This document shows positions 50,501 through 60,449 of a DNA stretch of 64,000 nt, piece after piece; within the stretch, counting starts at the first letter, position 1, and each line of letters begins with the position of its first letter. The notes below the pieces were generated by a model. That model did no database searches. It was given only the letters and a program-made list of their open reading frames with translations, and was not told where the DNA came from. The translations under genes and the position numbers were made by a program. The stretch comes from an uncultured Lachnospiraceae bacterium (GTDB lineage Bacteria > Bacillota > Clostridia > Lachnospirales > Lachnospiraceae): NCBI GenBank assembly GCA_910587155.1, contig CAJULA010000002.1, forward strand, positions 62,001 through 126,000. Reading direction: 5' to 3'.

Positions 50501-52867
50501 CTACACCTGTACCGTCACGATCACGCCTGCCCCGTCCGGCACGATCCGCACACCGGCCTCCTCTGCCTGCGCCGATCCTCCGTTCACCGCTTTGACATCG
50601 TGTATGCCATACAGGAAAAAGCTTGGTCTGCCGATACAGCCTTCCGCTTCCAGGGTAATCCGTTCCCCGTCACGGTGCGCCTTTGCCTCAGCACGCTGCT
50701 CTCCTTTTACATCGGTCACAAAGCAGGACGCGCCCGCACCGTCCGCCAGCTGATATACCCCAAAGCACGTATCCTCGCGGAAATCATAATCCGGCACATG
50801 CGTCCCGGGCCTTGTGGGAAGCACGGTATTCCCCCGCACATAGAGAGGCAGGCTGAAATAATCATAGGTATCTCTCTGCCACCTGCCGCCTTCCCGCACC
50901 TCGCCATCCAGCAGATGCGTCCACCGGCCCTCTGGCAGATAGTACTCTGCTTCACCGCTCTCGGAAAAGACCGGCGCCACCAGCAGGCTTTCGCCCAGCA
51001 TATACTGCATATCCAGATCCTTTATCCCCATTTCCCCGGGGAACTCCAGAATCATCGGCCGCAGCATCGGAATCCCGGTTTCATGAGAAGTGACTGCGGC
51101 CGCGTACAGATACGGCATCAGGCTGCACTTGAGATTGGTGAAATACCGCAGCACATCGCAGGCCTCCTCGTCAAAGAGCCAGGGCACCCGATAGCTCGTG
51201 GAGCCGTGCAGTCTGCTGTGTGAGGAAAGCAGTCCGAACTGCACCCAGCGCTTATACACATCCGGCGTCGCCGTCTGTTCAAAGCCTGAAATGTCATGAC
51301 TCCAGAAGGAAAATCCCGACATGGCAAACGACAGGCCGCCACGCAGTGTCTCCGCCATGGAAATATAGCTGGCCGAGCAGTCACCGCCCCAGTGCACCGG
51401 GAACTGCTGGCCTCCCGCCGTCGCGCTTCTGGCAAAGAGCACCGCTTCTCCCATGCCCTTCTCCCGCTGCAGCAGCTCAAACACACTCTTATTGTACAGA
51501 TAGGTATAATAATTATGCATATCTCTGGCATTGGAACCGTCATGGTATACCACATCAATGGGAATCCGCTCGCCAAAATCCGTCTTGAAACAGTCCACAC
51601 CCGCATCCAGTAATGTCTTTAATTGATCCGTATACCACTTGACCGCTGCCGGATTGGTGAAATCCACCCAGCCCATTCCCGGCTGCCAGTGATCCGTCTG
51701 CCGATATCCTCTGCCGTCCGCCCGTCTGAGCAGATAGCCATTCTCCGCCGCTTCCCGGAAAAAGTCCGTTCCCTGCGCGATATAAGGATTGATCCAGACA
51801 CAGATCTTCAGTCCCTTCTCCTCTTTATACCGTTTCAGCATGGCCGGCACATCGGAAAACGTATCCGCATCCCACGCAAAATCACACCAGTGCAGGCCTT
51901 TCATCCAGTAACAGTCAAAATGAAACACTCTGAGGGGAATCTCCCGCTGCGCCATACCATCAATAAAAGAACCGGTCGTCGCCTCATCATAGTTTGTCGT
52001 AAAGGAGGTTGTCAGCCACAGCCCGAAACTCCACGCCGGCGGCAGCGCCGGTTTCCCGGTCAGATCCGTATAGCGCCGCAGCACATCCTTCGGCGCAGGG
52101 CCGTAAATAAAATGATACCGCAGCTCCTCGCCGTCGATGGAAAATCCCACTGCCTCCACTTTCTCACTGGCCACTTCAAAAGCCACCGGGCCGCTGTGAT
52201 CCACAAAAATCCCATAGCCGCGGCTGGTCATATAAAAAGGAACCGCTTTATAAGAAACCTGGGAAGCCGTTCCGCCATCCTCGTTCCAGCATTCCACCAC
52301 CTGTCCGTTCTTGACAAATGAGGTAAACTGCTCGCCAAAGCCATAGACACATTCCCCCGGAGCCAGCGACAATTCGGTCATCATATACGGCTCAAAATCC
52401 TCTGCCAGATAGTTGTCCCTTGCAAACATCGTCGCCGGTTTTTTCCCTACCCGCATATAACCCAGATTGCGGAAACCGCAGGAGGTAAGTATCTTACCTC
52501 CCGCTTCAAAACGGTACTCCCAGGCTGTCCGGTTAACGCGTACCGTCACTTCCCCGGCAGTCATCACAGCTTCTTTGTCCGTAATTTCCACCGTTGCCTC
52601 ACAGATCTTTTCATGCAGAGGGAAACGTGGTTCTTTCCTGTCATACGCCTGATAATGCACGGCCCGCACTTCGATATCCCCATCTCCCCGCGCTATAAAA
52701 TCCACGGTAATGGTAGAGACGTTCACCGCATCCGCGCGGCTCAAAATAGGACGCTCCGGCGCCACTACCCGCATCCCGCCCGCAATCTTCTGCACATCAA
52801 ATGCCTGGGAGGCATAGGAAGCCTGCACATTTTCACTGCGTAACCAGTATCCTTCTGTAAATTTCAT
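50501..52867 (-). CDS. GH31 glycosidase, alpha-xylosidase/alpha-glucosidase (YicI-like)
   Basis: 788 residues from the ATG at 52867 (MKFTEGYWLRSENVQASYAS, a YicI-like start with AGAGAGGG upstream). The (beta/alpha)8 catalytic domain has FHFDCYWMKGLHWCDFAWD, the nucleophile in DCFKTDFGERIPID and the acid/base region HWGGDCSASYISMAE. The final 150 residues are the usual beta-sandwich domains. The length is close to YicI (772). There is no signal peptide, so it is cytosolic and acts on imported oligosaccharides such as isoprimeverose or alpha-glucosides. It is the last gene of the sugar operon, 22 bases after the binding-protein gene. Confidence 0.93.
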   Translation of the reverse strand: MKFTEGYWLRSENVQASYASQAFDVQKIAGGMRVVAPERPILSRADAVNVSTITVDFIARGDGDIEVRAVHYQAYDRKEPRFPLHEKICEATVEITDKEAVMTAGEVTVRVNRTAWEYRFEAGGKILTSCGFRNLGYMRVGKKPATMFARDNYLAEDFEPYMMTELSLAPGECVYGFGEQFTSFVKNGQVVECWNEDGGTASQVSYKAVPFYMTSRGYGIFVDHSGPVAFEVASEKVEAVGFSIDGEELRYHFIYGPAPKDVLRRYTDLTGKPALPPAWSFGLWLTTSFTTNYDEATTGSFIDGMAQREIPLRVFHFDCYWMKGLHWCDFAWDADTFSDVPAMLKRYKEEKGLKICVWINPYIAQGTDFFREAAENGYLLRRADGRGYRQTDHWQPGMGWVDFTNPAAVKWYTDQLKTLLDAGVDCFKTDFGERIPIDVVYHDGSNARDMHNYYTYLYNKSVFELLQREKGMGEAVLFARSATAGGQQFPVHWGGDCSASYISMAETLRGGLSFAMSGFSFWSHDISGFEQTATPDVYKRWVQFGLLSSHSRLHGSTSYRVPWLFDEEACDVLRYFTNLKCSLMPYLYAAAVTSHETGIPMLRPMILEFPGEMGIKDLDMQYMLGESLLVAPVFSESGEAEYYLPEGRWTHLLDGEVREGGRWQRDTYDYFSLPLYVRGNTVLPTRPGTHVPDYDFREDTCFGVYQLADGAGASCFVTDVKGEQRAEAKAHRDGERITLEAEGCIGRPSFFLYGIHDVKAVNGGSAQAEEAGVRIVPDGAGVIVTVQV

Positions 52868-52889
52868 TTCAAACCCTCTCTGTATTGCC

Positions 52890-54209
52890 TTAGTTTGCAC
52901 CCTCGATCGTCTGCCACTGCTCTTCGATGGATGCGCAGGTCGCATCTTTGTCCGCGGTGCCTGCAATATATGCCTGCATTAATTCGCCAAATGTCTGATG
53001 CCAGCTGTCCGTGGAATAGCAGATGGAAAGAGAAGCCGTCCCGTCTGCCGCCGCCAGTGCATTCCCCTGATTGATTACCTCAAACGTGCTTTCGCCTTCG
53101 CTTATGACCGGAGGGACCACACCTGCCACATCTACAAACCACGCCTTACCATAATCAGAGGTATACCACCAGTTTACGAAATCCATCGTTGCCTGAAGCT
53201 GTGCGGAATCCTTATAGACATGCAGGGACTGATCCGAACCGGAAATTACCTGGGACTGCGCTGCATCTTCCGTTACCGGATAACCGGCGAAGCCGATCTT
53301 TAAATCCGGGTTGATGGAAAGCAGATCTGCCTCAACCCAGGCGCCCTGGCCAACCATCATGGCTGCTTCACCGTTTGCAAAGGCCGCTTCTTCATTTTCA
53401 AGCGCCGTCTCTAAGGGCTTGTCATCGCCATATGTTACAACCAGATCAATCATATTGAAGAAATTGTCATACAGCTCCGGATAATCCGCTATTTTTGCTT
53501 CACCCTTTTCAAAAGCCGCCACGAGGGCTGCCGGTTCCATACCCGCATTGGCAGCCGCCGCATCCAGATAATGCTGCCATACATGCTTGAATACCCACCA
53601 TTCCGCAAAGCCGGTCGTAAACGGCTTATAACCTGCAGCTTCAATCTTCATACATGCCTCCTCCATGGCGTGCGCCGTCCTGGGGAATTCAGAAATACCG
53701 CATGACTCAAAGATTTCTTTATTGTAAATCATACCAAAGAAGTTGCCCTTGATGGCAATGCCGTACAGGCCGTTTCCGTCCGCAGGGGATTTCATCATCT
53801 CCGCCACCGCAGGATCAATGGTCTCTGCCAGCGGTTCACTTTCCATATTATAGGACCATTCCTTGTATACATCAATCTCTTTTCCGGAAGTGGAAGAAAA
53901 GATATCCGGCACATCCCCGGAATTGAGTTTCGCCTTTAACATGGTAGGATAATCATTCTGTGTCGTCTCATAGTTGATCGTCACTCCGGGCGCCACCTCT
54001 TTGTAGGCGTCAATCAATTCATTGATGGCATCCGCATATTCCGGAGAAGCAATAAACATATAAATCTCCGCCTCCTCACCGGAGCCACCTTCGGTACTGC
54101 CGGCGCTGTTATCTGCTGCCGGCGCATCGCCGGATGTGCCGCCGCACCCGGTCAGCATCGCACCCACCATCACTGCGCAAAGCAGCATACTGATCAGTTT
54201 CTTTTTCAT
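52890..54209 (-). CDS. Sugar ABC transporter substrate-binding lipoprotein (family 1)
   Basis: 439 residues. The lipoprotein signal MKKKLISMLLCAVMVGAMLT is followed by lipobox Cys (LTGCGG). A Gly/Ser/Ala linker precedes a typical MalE/UgpB-type solute-binding fold: AINELIDAYKEVAPGVTINY, FSSTSGKEIDVYKEW, FANGEAAMMVGQGAW and the C-terminal FGELMQAYIAGTADKD. It should capture oligosaccharides for a CUT1-type permease, but only one permease fragment is left in the operon, and the ATPase (usually a shared MsmK-type protein) is not in the window. Confidence 0.94.
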   Translation of the reverse strand: MKKKLISMLLCAVMVGAMLTGCGGTSGDAPAADNSAGSTEGGSGEEAEIYMFIASPEYADAINELIDAYKEVAPGVTINYETTQNDYPTMLKAKLNSGDVPDIFSSTSGKEIDVYKEWSYNMESEPLAETIDPAVAEMMKSPADGNGLYGIAIKGNFFGMIYNKEIFESCGISEFPRTAHAMEEACMKIEAAGYKPFTTGFAEWWVFKHVWQHYLDAAAANAGMEPAALVAAFEKGEAKIADYPELYDNFFNMIDLVVTYGDDKPLETALENEEAAFANGEAAMMVGQGAWVEADLLSINPDLKIGFAGYPVTEDAAQSQVISGSDQSLHVYKDSAQLQATMDFVNWWYTSDYGKAWFVDVAGVVPPVISEGESTFEVINQGNALAAADGTASLSICYSTDSWHQTFGELMQAYIAGTADKDATCASIEEQWQTIEGAN

Positions 54210-54270
54210 AAAATTACCTCTCTTTCTTTCCGCCCTGCGGCGGATTCACTCTCATCCTTCCTGTGCTTCC

Positions 54271-54909
54271 TCATCCCTTTACCGCACCGGCCACAACGCC
54301 GTCCACAATATACTTCTGCAGGAAAATAAAGATAATAATGGAAGGAACCACTGCCAGCACCATAGCCGTCATGGCATAGTGCCATTTTGTATTCATCTGG
54401 CCTACAAATGTGTAAGCCGCCAGAACCAGAGTCTTTGTCTCATTGCTGCTGTTAACCATCAGAAGCGGGAGCAGGAAATCATTCCAGATCCACATGACAT
54501 CCAGCACAATCACCGTCACCGTGACCGATTTCAGCAGCGGGAAAATAATGGAACGGAAAGTCCGAAACGTACTCGCTCCGTCGATCACCGCGCTTTCATC
54601 TATCTCTTTGGGTATCGTTTTCATAAAGTTATAGAAAATAAAGGTCGCCATGGGAATTCCGAATCCCCAGTACTGAATGCCAAGGCCCAGCTTGCTGCCG
54701 GAAAGATGCAGTACATTCATGGATTTCAGCAATGTGATCATAATCGTCTGGAACGGGATCAGCATCGGCGTAATAATAATCAGGTGCGCAATCTTTGTAT
54801 ACCTGTTTTTCCTCCTGTCCAGAATATAGGCAGCAATGGAAGAAAAAGCGATGATACCCGCAATCCCCGTCACCGTGATCAACACGTTATTGGCAAACAG
54901 TTTAAAATA
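54271..54909 (-). pseudogene. Sugar ABC transporter permease (MalG/AraQ-like), 5'-truncated
   Basis: About 210 codons matching the C-terminal three quarters of a CUT1 permease: YFKLFANNVLITVTGIAGI, LIIITPMLIPFQTIMITLL and the EAA loop DESAVIDGASTFRTFRSIIF. A normal protein of this class has about 275-280 residues; the first 70 or so, including helix 1 and most of the leading periplasmic loop, are absent. In the same frame the sequence just upstream (54910-54930) belongs to the GH36 gene, and a TAG closes the frame at 54931-54933. A GTG at 54885 could start a shortened protein, but without helix 1 it is probably non-functional. See the deletion finding. Confidence 0.8.
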
Positions 54910-56050
54910 GGATCGCCTCCATGACTCTGCCTATCCCGCCCGGAAAACGCTCCTCACTGGGCTGCCATTCGCCCACGCTGTCCCACCAGTAACCCGCACT
55001 GTACCATCCTGCGTCAATGCAATAATATTCACATCCCGCCTCTCTGGCGGCCCGGATCAGCGGCAATTCCTTTTCCAGAGTCGGATCCGCCCACAGACAG
55101 TTCATATAATCATTGAAAATCACGCCTGACAGTTCATGATCCCTGTTTTTGCGCCGGATCTGGCGTCGGTAACGGGTCATTTCCCCCACTGCCTCTTCAA
55201 AACCGCCGCCTGCTGCCACTGCTGCCGGAACGGAAGTAAACCGCCCTCCCGGCTCCAGATTGATAAACCAGTGTGACTCATTTTCCGTAGGCCCGCTGAG
55301 CAGCAGATACAGATGCCCGGTCTGGTCACTGATCTCCCAGTGCCAAGAGCCGTTATGCTCAATCTGCCAGAGAAGCGCACTGCCGGTTTCCGTATTTTCC
55401 ACACTGCCCATGGGCAGATATTCCTTGGCCGACCAATTTCCCGTATTGGTTACACGCACCGGTTTGGAAGAGCGGATCTCTGGCCCTTCCTGTACCCGAC
55501 AGATTCCCAGATCCGCCGGCGTGCGGAATTTCCACTGCAGCTCTCTCTGCCAGGAATTATGGGGAATTCCGATCCGCAGCTTTTCATCCGCGGAAAGAAC
55601 GCCTTCCTTTTCAATTCCGTTCAGACAAAACGTGGAAAGAAATGTCAGTGTCTGGGAATCTGCCCCTCTGTTCTCCACCTCTGTCCATGTCCGCACCGCA
55701 AAGATCCCATCGTAAAACTGAAAATGGCTGGTAACAAAAAGCCCTGTTTGCTCATCCTTCGTCACAATCTCCAGTTTCCGGCCCCATGCATTGTAGTAAT
55801 CACGGCGGCTGTCATAGAGCAGCCGATAGCCCGGGGCTGTCACAATATACTTGGTGCCATGCCGCTCCTGCGGTCTGTCCAGTCCGGCCAGTTCCACCTC
55901 CACCAGCCGAAACCCCCGCAGTTCTTCCTCGCACAGGCTTCCTTCCCGGAATGGCTCCTGTCCCAGATGCACAAACTTGACCTGCCCCGCCTGCGTGATA
56001 TAAAAACAGAGAAAAAGCCCGTTCTCTTCCAGCGTAAACCATTCCTGCAT
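54902..56050 (-). pseudogene. GH36 alpha-galactosidase, 3'-truncated
   Basis: 382 codons that match only the N-terminal half of a GH36 alpha-galactosidase (normally about 720-740 residues). Seen are the N-terminal beta-supersandwich (WGRKLEIVTKDEQTGLFVTS and PHNSWQRELQWKFR) and the start of the catalytic barrel (GVIFNDYMNCLWADPTLEKE and EYYCIDAGWYSAGYWWDSVG). The reading frame then ends at FPGGIGRVMEAILF-stop, exactly where the conserved EKGM-type strand and later the nucleophile KWD motif should follow. Both catalytic Asp residues are therefore missing. The 3' end runs directly into the truncated permease. Confidence 0.85.
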
Positions 56051-56316
56051 ACAAGTTTCCCTCCCTTTTTGTCTGCTATCATTTTAAATCGTGCACTTTG
56101 CACAGAAAATAGAAAATCATGAATAATTTATGGCAAAAAAGTGTACAACTGCCCCGCAGGAAATTGATTCAAAACTGTATATATTATATACTTGCAGCAA
56201 TTCAGGCAGCCCGTGCTGCCATCACAAAGTGAGGAACCGCTCATGACCTTGAGAAAAAAGCAAACATTTTATTAAACCGCATCCCGCTCTGGACTCAGCT
56301 CGCACTCTTTACGACA

Positions 56317-58023
56317 TTGATCACCTGCTCCGTCTTTTTTTACCTGATCTATAATAACTACCAGAGAAGTCTGCAGGTAATTACCAAAACGGAGACAGAA
56401 ACCTCCTGCCGGATGCTGGCCCTGGAAATGAAAGACCTGGAAACTTACCTGCAGGAACTGTCCCTGTTCTGCGTACAGGGCTGTTATGACCGCACATTTC
56501 ACCATATTGTCGAAAAGACAACCCCCTTTCAGCCCGGGGAAGAAGCCTATCTCAAAAACCGCATACAGGCCTGGTTTTATTCCCGCAATGACCTGAAAAG
56601 CTTTGACTTTTACTTATTTAACCACGCTCTCCGGCTGCGGCGTACCAGAAGCGGTACTCGCACACTGCCTTTTTCCCTGCAGGAGCTGTCCGCTTCCGCC
56701 CCTTATCGCCAGTGCCTGCACAGCCGCTCTTTCCATGCGATCCTGCCGGCAGAGGAGGAGCCGGATGTCCTCTTCCATTACTGCCATTTTCTGCTGCAGA
56801 TCAAGACAAAGCAGCCCATCGCCCTGGCAGATCTTGCCATCAGCACGGCCTACTGGGACACCCTGCGCAGCAATCACAGCAATCCCGGTGAATTTATCGC
56901 ACTCACTGACGAGTATGGGAACCTCCTTTACTCCGGAAACGAAGAACTGCTCGGCTTTTCTTCCCGGCAGATCCTGGAAGAGATCAGCGCTCTTCCCTCC
57001 GGCGCCCCGTTGCGATGCACGCTGGGAGGAAGGCCCTGGCTTGTGACCTGTGCCGAGGGAGATACTTTTCACCTGAAGCTGCTGGCCTTCCTGCCCGTCT
57101 CCTATATTGATGAACAGATTGCGCAGCTGCGATATTCCGTCCTTGTCGTGGGGCTGCTGATCAGCCTCTTTGTATTACTGCTGATCACTCTGCTCATCCG
57201 CCTGCTCACCAGACCGCTCACCATTCTGGCCAATAAACTGACCGATGTGGGAAAAGGAGACTTTACCTCCACGATGGACAGCGGCGGCAGCCTGGAAATC
57301 AGCAATCTCTCCCGCAGCTTTAATGATATGACGCTCCACATTGACCGGCTGATCAAAGAAAACTACATCGTAAAGCTGCGCGAAAAAACGGCCCGCATTA
57401 CCGCCCTGGAAGCCCAGCTCAACCCGCATTTTCTCTATAATACCCTCCAGGCCATCGCCACGGAGGCACTTGTCAACGAGCAGATACAGATTTATAATAT
57501 GATTACCTCCCTGGCATCAGGGCTTCGCTACACCATCAAGGGCGGCGACTGCGTCCCCCTGCGCCGGGAAATGGAATATACCGGAAACTATGTACTTCTG
57601 CAGAAAATGCGGATGGATGACAGACTCCGGGTTACCTTTGATATCGCAGAGAACACCCAGGACCTGATCATTCCCAAAATCAGCATTCAGCTCCTTGTGG
57701 AAAACTCCATTCTCCATGGACTGGGGCCGAACCGGGATTCCATCTCTATCCGGGTACAATCCCGTCTGTCGGACCGCTGTCTCCACATCACCGTCACAGA
57801 TGACGGCTGCGGCATTGACTCTGACAGACTCTCCGCCATCCGGGCCACATTCAACGCCCGGGGAAATGACAGCGAGAACACCCATATCGGCCTGTCCAGT
57901 CTGCACGGCAGACTTCTGCTGCTTTATCATGGTCAGGCCCGCATGGAGATAGATACCGTACCCGAAAGCCACACCAAAATTACATTGATTATTCCCGCAA
58001 CCAAAGAGGCGCCCCATGTATAA
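56317..58023 (+). CDS. YesM-type sensor histidine kinase, start displaced by a frameshift at an A6 run
   Basis: 568 residues as an open frame from TTG 56317. It has an extracellular sensor region to about 270, a membrane helix YSVLVVGLLISLFVLLLITL, HAMP (about 300-350), the His_kinase block ALEAQLNPHFLYNTLQAIAT (phospho-acceptor His) and an HATPase domain (LLVENSILHGLGPNRDS; VTDDGCGIDSDRL). The natural start seems to be the ATG at 56243, which has GAGGAA 8 bases upstream; it reads MTLRKK and then falls out of frame at the A6 run 56254-56259. One extra A would give MTLRKKANILLNRIPLW joined to the kinase frame with its first helix. As written, TTG 56317 has no ribosome-binding site. It overlaps the response-regulator gene by 8 bases. 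Confidence 0.85.
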   Translation: MITCSVFFYLIYNNYQRSLQVITKTETETSCRMLALEMKDLETYLQELSLFCVQGCYDRTFHHIVEKTTPFQPGEEAYLKNRIQAWFYSRNDLKSFDFYLFNHALRLRRTRSGTRTLPFSLQELSASAPYRQCLHSRSFHAILPAEEEPDVLFHYCHFLLQIKTKQPIALADLAISTAYWDTLRSNHSNPGEFIALTDEYGNLLYSGNEELLGFSSRQILEEISALPSGAPLRCTLGGRPWLVTCAEGDTFHLKLLAFLPVSYIDEQIAQLRYSVLVVGLLISLFVLLLITLLIRLLTRPLTILANKLTDVGKGDFTSTMDSGGSLEISNLSRSFNDMTLHIDRLIKENYIVKLREKTARITALEAQLNPHFLYNTLQAIATEALVNEQIQIYNMITSLASGLRYTIKGGDCVPLRREMEYTGNYVLLQKMRMDDRLRVTFDIAENTQDLIIPKISIQLLVENSILHGLGPNRDSISIRVQSRLSDRCLHITVTDDGCGIDSDRLSAIRATFNARGNDSENTHIGLSSLHGRLLLLYHGQARMEIDTVPESHTKITLIIPATKEAPHV

Positions 58024-58765
58024 AGCATTGATCATCGACGACGAAAAACCGGTACAGATTGCCATACAGAAACTGGGTAACTGGAGCAAATACCATATCG
58101 CCCCGCCGGATACCGCAAGCAACGGCCGTGAGGCGCTCTGCGCCATGCGGGAGCTCCATCCTGCCCTCTGCTTTGTGGACATGCAGATGCCCATTATGAG
58201 CGGCACGGAATTCCTGGCCCAGGCCTCTGTGGAATTTCCCGATACCCAGTTTATTATCATCAGCGGTTACGACGACTTTAAATATGCGCAGTCCGCCATC
58301 AAATTCGGCGCCTGCGACTATATTCTGAAGCCTATCGTCCGGGAGGAACTCAATCAGGCCATTGAAAGAGCCATCCTCAGAGGCAATCCACATGCAGATT
58401 TTTCGGGAGAAACCGGTCGGGGCGACATCACCCCGGAAGAAGTGATACAGATTATAAAAGAATATCTGGACAAAAACTACAATACCAACATCAAAATCTC
58501 CATGCTGGCCGACAAATACTTCTTCTCCAAAGAGTACCTGTCCAAACTGTTCAAAAGCCGCTACGGCTGCGGCATCTATGCCTATGTACAGGAAATCCGC
58601 ATGCAGCGCGCCAAAGATCTGCTCATGAACCCCGATATCAAAATCCAGAGCATCTCCCAGCACCTGGGCTACACGGACAACAACTACTTCAGCAAAGCCT
58701 TTAAAAATTATTATGGTATGTCCCCCTCCCGGTTCCGAAAAGAACACGGCGGACCGGGAGACTGA
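58016..58765 (+). CDS. YesN-type response regulator with AraC DNA-binding domain
   Basis: 249 residues. The receiver domain has acidic Asp8/Asp9 (ALIIDDEKPVQ), the phospho-acceptor Asp55 in LCFVDMQMPIMSG, the Lys in LKPIVREEL and the switch Ser in IIISGYDDF. The C-terminal AraC/XylS domain has two helix-turn-helix units (ISMLADKYFFSKEYLSKLFK and SISQHLGYTDNNYFSKAFKN). It is co-transcribed with the sensor kinase and divergent from the sugar operon, which is its likely target. Receivers of this pairing activate ABC sugar-uptake operons. Confidence 0.95.
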   Translation: MYKALIIDDEKPVQIAIQKLGNWSKYHIAPPDTASNGREALCAMRELHPALCFVDMQMPIMSGTEFLAQASVEFPDTQFIIISGYDDFKYAQSAIKFGACDYILKPIVREELNQAIERAILRGNPHADFSGETGRGDITPEEVIQIIKEYLDKNYNTNIKISMLADKYFFSKEYLSKLFKSRYGCGIYAYVQEIRMQRAKDLLMNPDIKIQSISQHLGYTDNNYFSKAFKNYYGMSPSRFRKEHGGPGD

Positions 58766-58900
58766 TCCGCACCGGAAAACAAAAAAGCGCAAAGCCGTTG
58801 ACCATGCAACAAACTTTACACTCTGCTTTTTGTAATCCGTATGATTATGGTTCTCTTCTTTCCCGCGGCAATAACTACAGAAAATGTACCAAATAAATAA

Positions 58901-58971
58901 CAGGGGAAGAGGGAATCGAACCCCCGTTAACGGTTTTGGAGACCGCCGCACTACCGCTGTACTATTCCCCT
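58901..58971 (-). tRNA. tRNA-Trp (CCA anticodon)
   Basis: 71 bases: acceptor AGGGGAA / TTCCCCT with discriminator G; D arm GTAC-AGCGGTA-GTGC; anticodon stem CGGT / ACCG with loop CTCCAAA and anticodon CCA; T arm GGGGG-TTCGATT-CCCTC (one G-T pair). No CCA tail is encoded. It lies between the response-regulator gene and radA. Confidence 0.93.
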
Positions 58972-59028
58972 GTACCGGCTTTTACTGCCAGAAATGATTA
59001 TAGCATACCCGTGACCAAATCGCAAGCA

Positions 59029-60426
59029 TTATTTTGAATCATGCACCGCCCCGATCGCCTCCCGGACACTGGACACCCCTTTGAGCGTAATTGCTTTCGG
59101 AATATGACCGGAGGCACGCAGCATTTCTTCCGCGGACTTTGGCAGGATACAGGTTGTGAATCCGAGTTTGGCCGCTTCGCCGATCCGCTGTTCCGCCATA
59201 CTGACAGATCGTACCTCTCCGCTGAGACCGATCTCCCCAAACACAAGTGTCTTCTCATCCACCGGTACATTGCGGAAGCTGGACACTACCGCAGTCACAA
59301 TCCCCAGGTCGATCGCCGGTTCGGACATACGGATGCCCCCTGCTATATTCACATAGGCATCGCAGTTTGACAGCGGCAGGCCCACCCGCTTTTCCAGCAC
59401 CGCCATCAGCAGGTTCACCCTGCCCAGATCAGTGCCGGTAGCCTGCCGTTTGGGGATTCCAAAACTGCTCCTGCATACAAGCGCCTGTATTTCCAGCAAA
59501 ATGGGCCTGGTGCCTTCCATGGAGCACACCACCACGGAACCGCTTGCCCCCTGGGGCCGACCGTTCAGCATATATTCCGATGCATTGCTCACTTCGACCA
59601 GCCCTTCCTGACGCATTTCAAATACGCCGATTTCATTGGTGGAACCGAACCGGTTCTTCACCCCGCGCAGGATGCGATAAGACGCATGTCTGTCCCCTTC
59701 AAAATAGAGCACCGTATCCACCATATGTTCCAGCACACGGGGACCGGCCACAGTACCCTCCTTCGTCACATGGCCCACGATGAAGATAGATATGCCCAGG
59801 CTTTTTGCCAGCCGCAGTAAAATTCCTGTGGCTTCCCTCACTTGGGAGACACTCCCCGGCGCCGAAGACACACCGTCATGATACATCGTCTGGATGGAAT
59901 CAATCACGACGGCCTCCGGTTTCTGACGCATGATTGTCTCTTCAATATCATCCAGATTCGTTTCACATAAAAGCAGCAAATGATCTGTAAATTCACCAAT
60001 CCTGACGGCACGGAGCTTGATCTGCTTCAAAGACTCCTCCCCTGAAATATACAAAATCTTTCTGCCGTCCCCCGACAGATGTCTGCATACCTGCAAAAGC
60101 AGGGTGGACTTACCGATACCGGGATCACCGCCTACCAGAATCAGGGAACCCGGCACAATACCGCCGCCCAGCACCCTGTCCAGTTCTTTTATATGCGTAC
60201 TTACCCGCTCCTCTTCCTGCATGGCAATGGAAGACAAAGACGAAGGCTCCTGTTTCCCGGAAGCCTTCGCCCGCTCACTGCCGCCTGCCGCTTTGGAAGA
60301 GGCGAGAACCGTTTCCTCCACCAGCGTATTCCACTGCCGACATCCCGGACACTGTCCCATCCATTTGGACGATTCATAGCCACAGTTCTGGCAGAAAAAA
60401 ACGGTTGTTGTCTTTCCTTTTCCCAT
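59029..60426 (-). CDS. radA: DNA repair protein RadA
   Basis: 465 residues. N-terminal zinc finger CQNCGYESSKWMGQCPGC (Cys12, 15, 26, 29). RecA-like core with Walker A GGDPGIGKSTLLLQV, LDDIEETIMRQKPEAVVIDS, and the RadA-specific KNRFGSTNE motif. The C-terminal Lon-protease-like domain has VFGEIGLSGEVRSVSMAEQR. The length is typical. RadA is a branch-migrating helicase-type ATPase in recombinational repair. In clostridia it often lies near clpC, as here, with one small gene between. Confidence 0.97.
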   Translation of the reverse strand: MGKGKTTTVFFCQNCGYESSKWMGQCPGCRQWNTLVEETVLASSKAAGGSERAKASGKQEPSSLSSIAMQEEERVSTHIKELDRVLGGGIVPGSLILVGGDPGIGKSTLLLQVCRHLSGDGRKILYISGEESLKQIKLRAVRIGEFTDHLLLLCETNLDDIEETIMRQKPEAVVIDSIQTMYHDGVSSAPGSVSQVREATGILLRLAKSLGISIFIVGHVTKEGTVAGPRVLEHMVDTVLYFEGDRHASYRILRGVKNRFGSTNEIGVFEMRQEGLVEVSNASEYMLNGRPQGASGSVVVCSMEGTRPILLEIQALVCRSSFGIPKRQATGTDLGRVNLLMAVLEKRVGLPLSNCDAYVNIAGGIRMSEPAIDLGIVTAVVSSFRNVPVDEKTLVFGEIGLSGEVRSVSMAEQRIGEAAKLGFTTCILPKSAEEMLRASGHIPKAITLKGVSSVREAIGAVHDSK

Positions 60427-60449
60427 CCTCTGATCCTTTTCGTCACTTT

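Noticed and set aside
58780..58850. Terminator after the response-regulator gene (ACAAAAAAGC ... GCTTTTTGT)
   Set aside because: The arms match but the loop is about 35 bases and the stem is AT-rich, so it is too weak to call.
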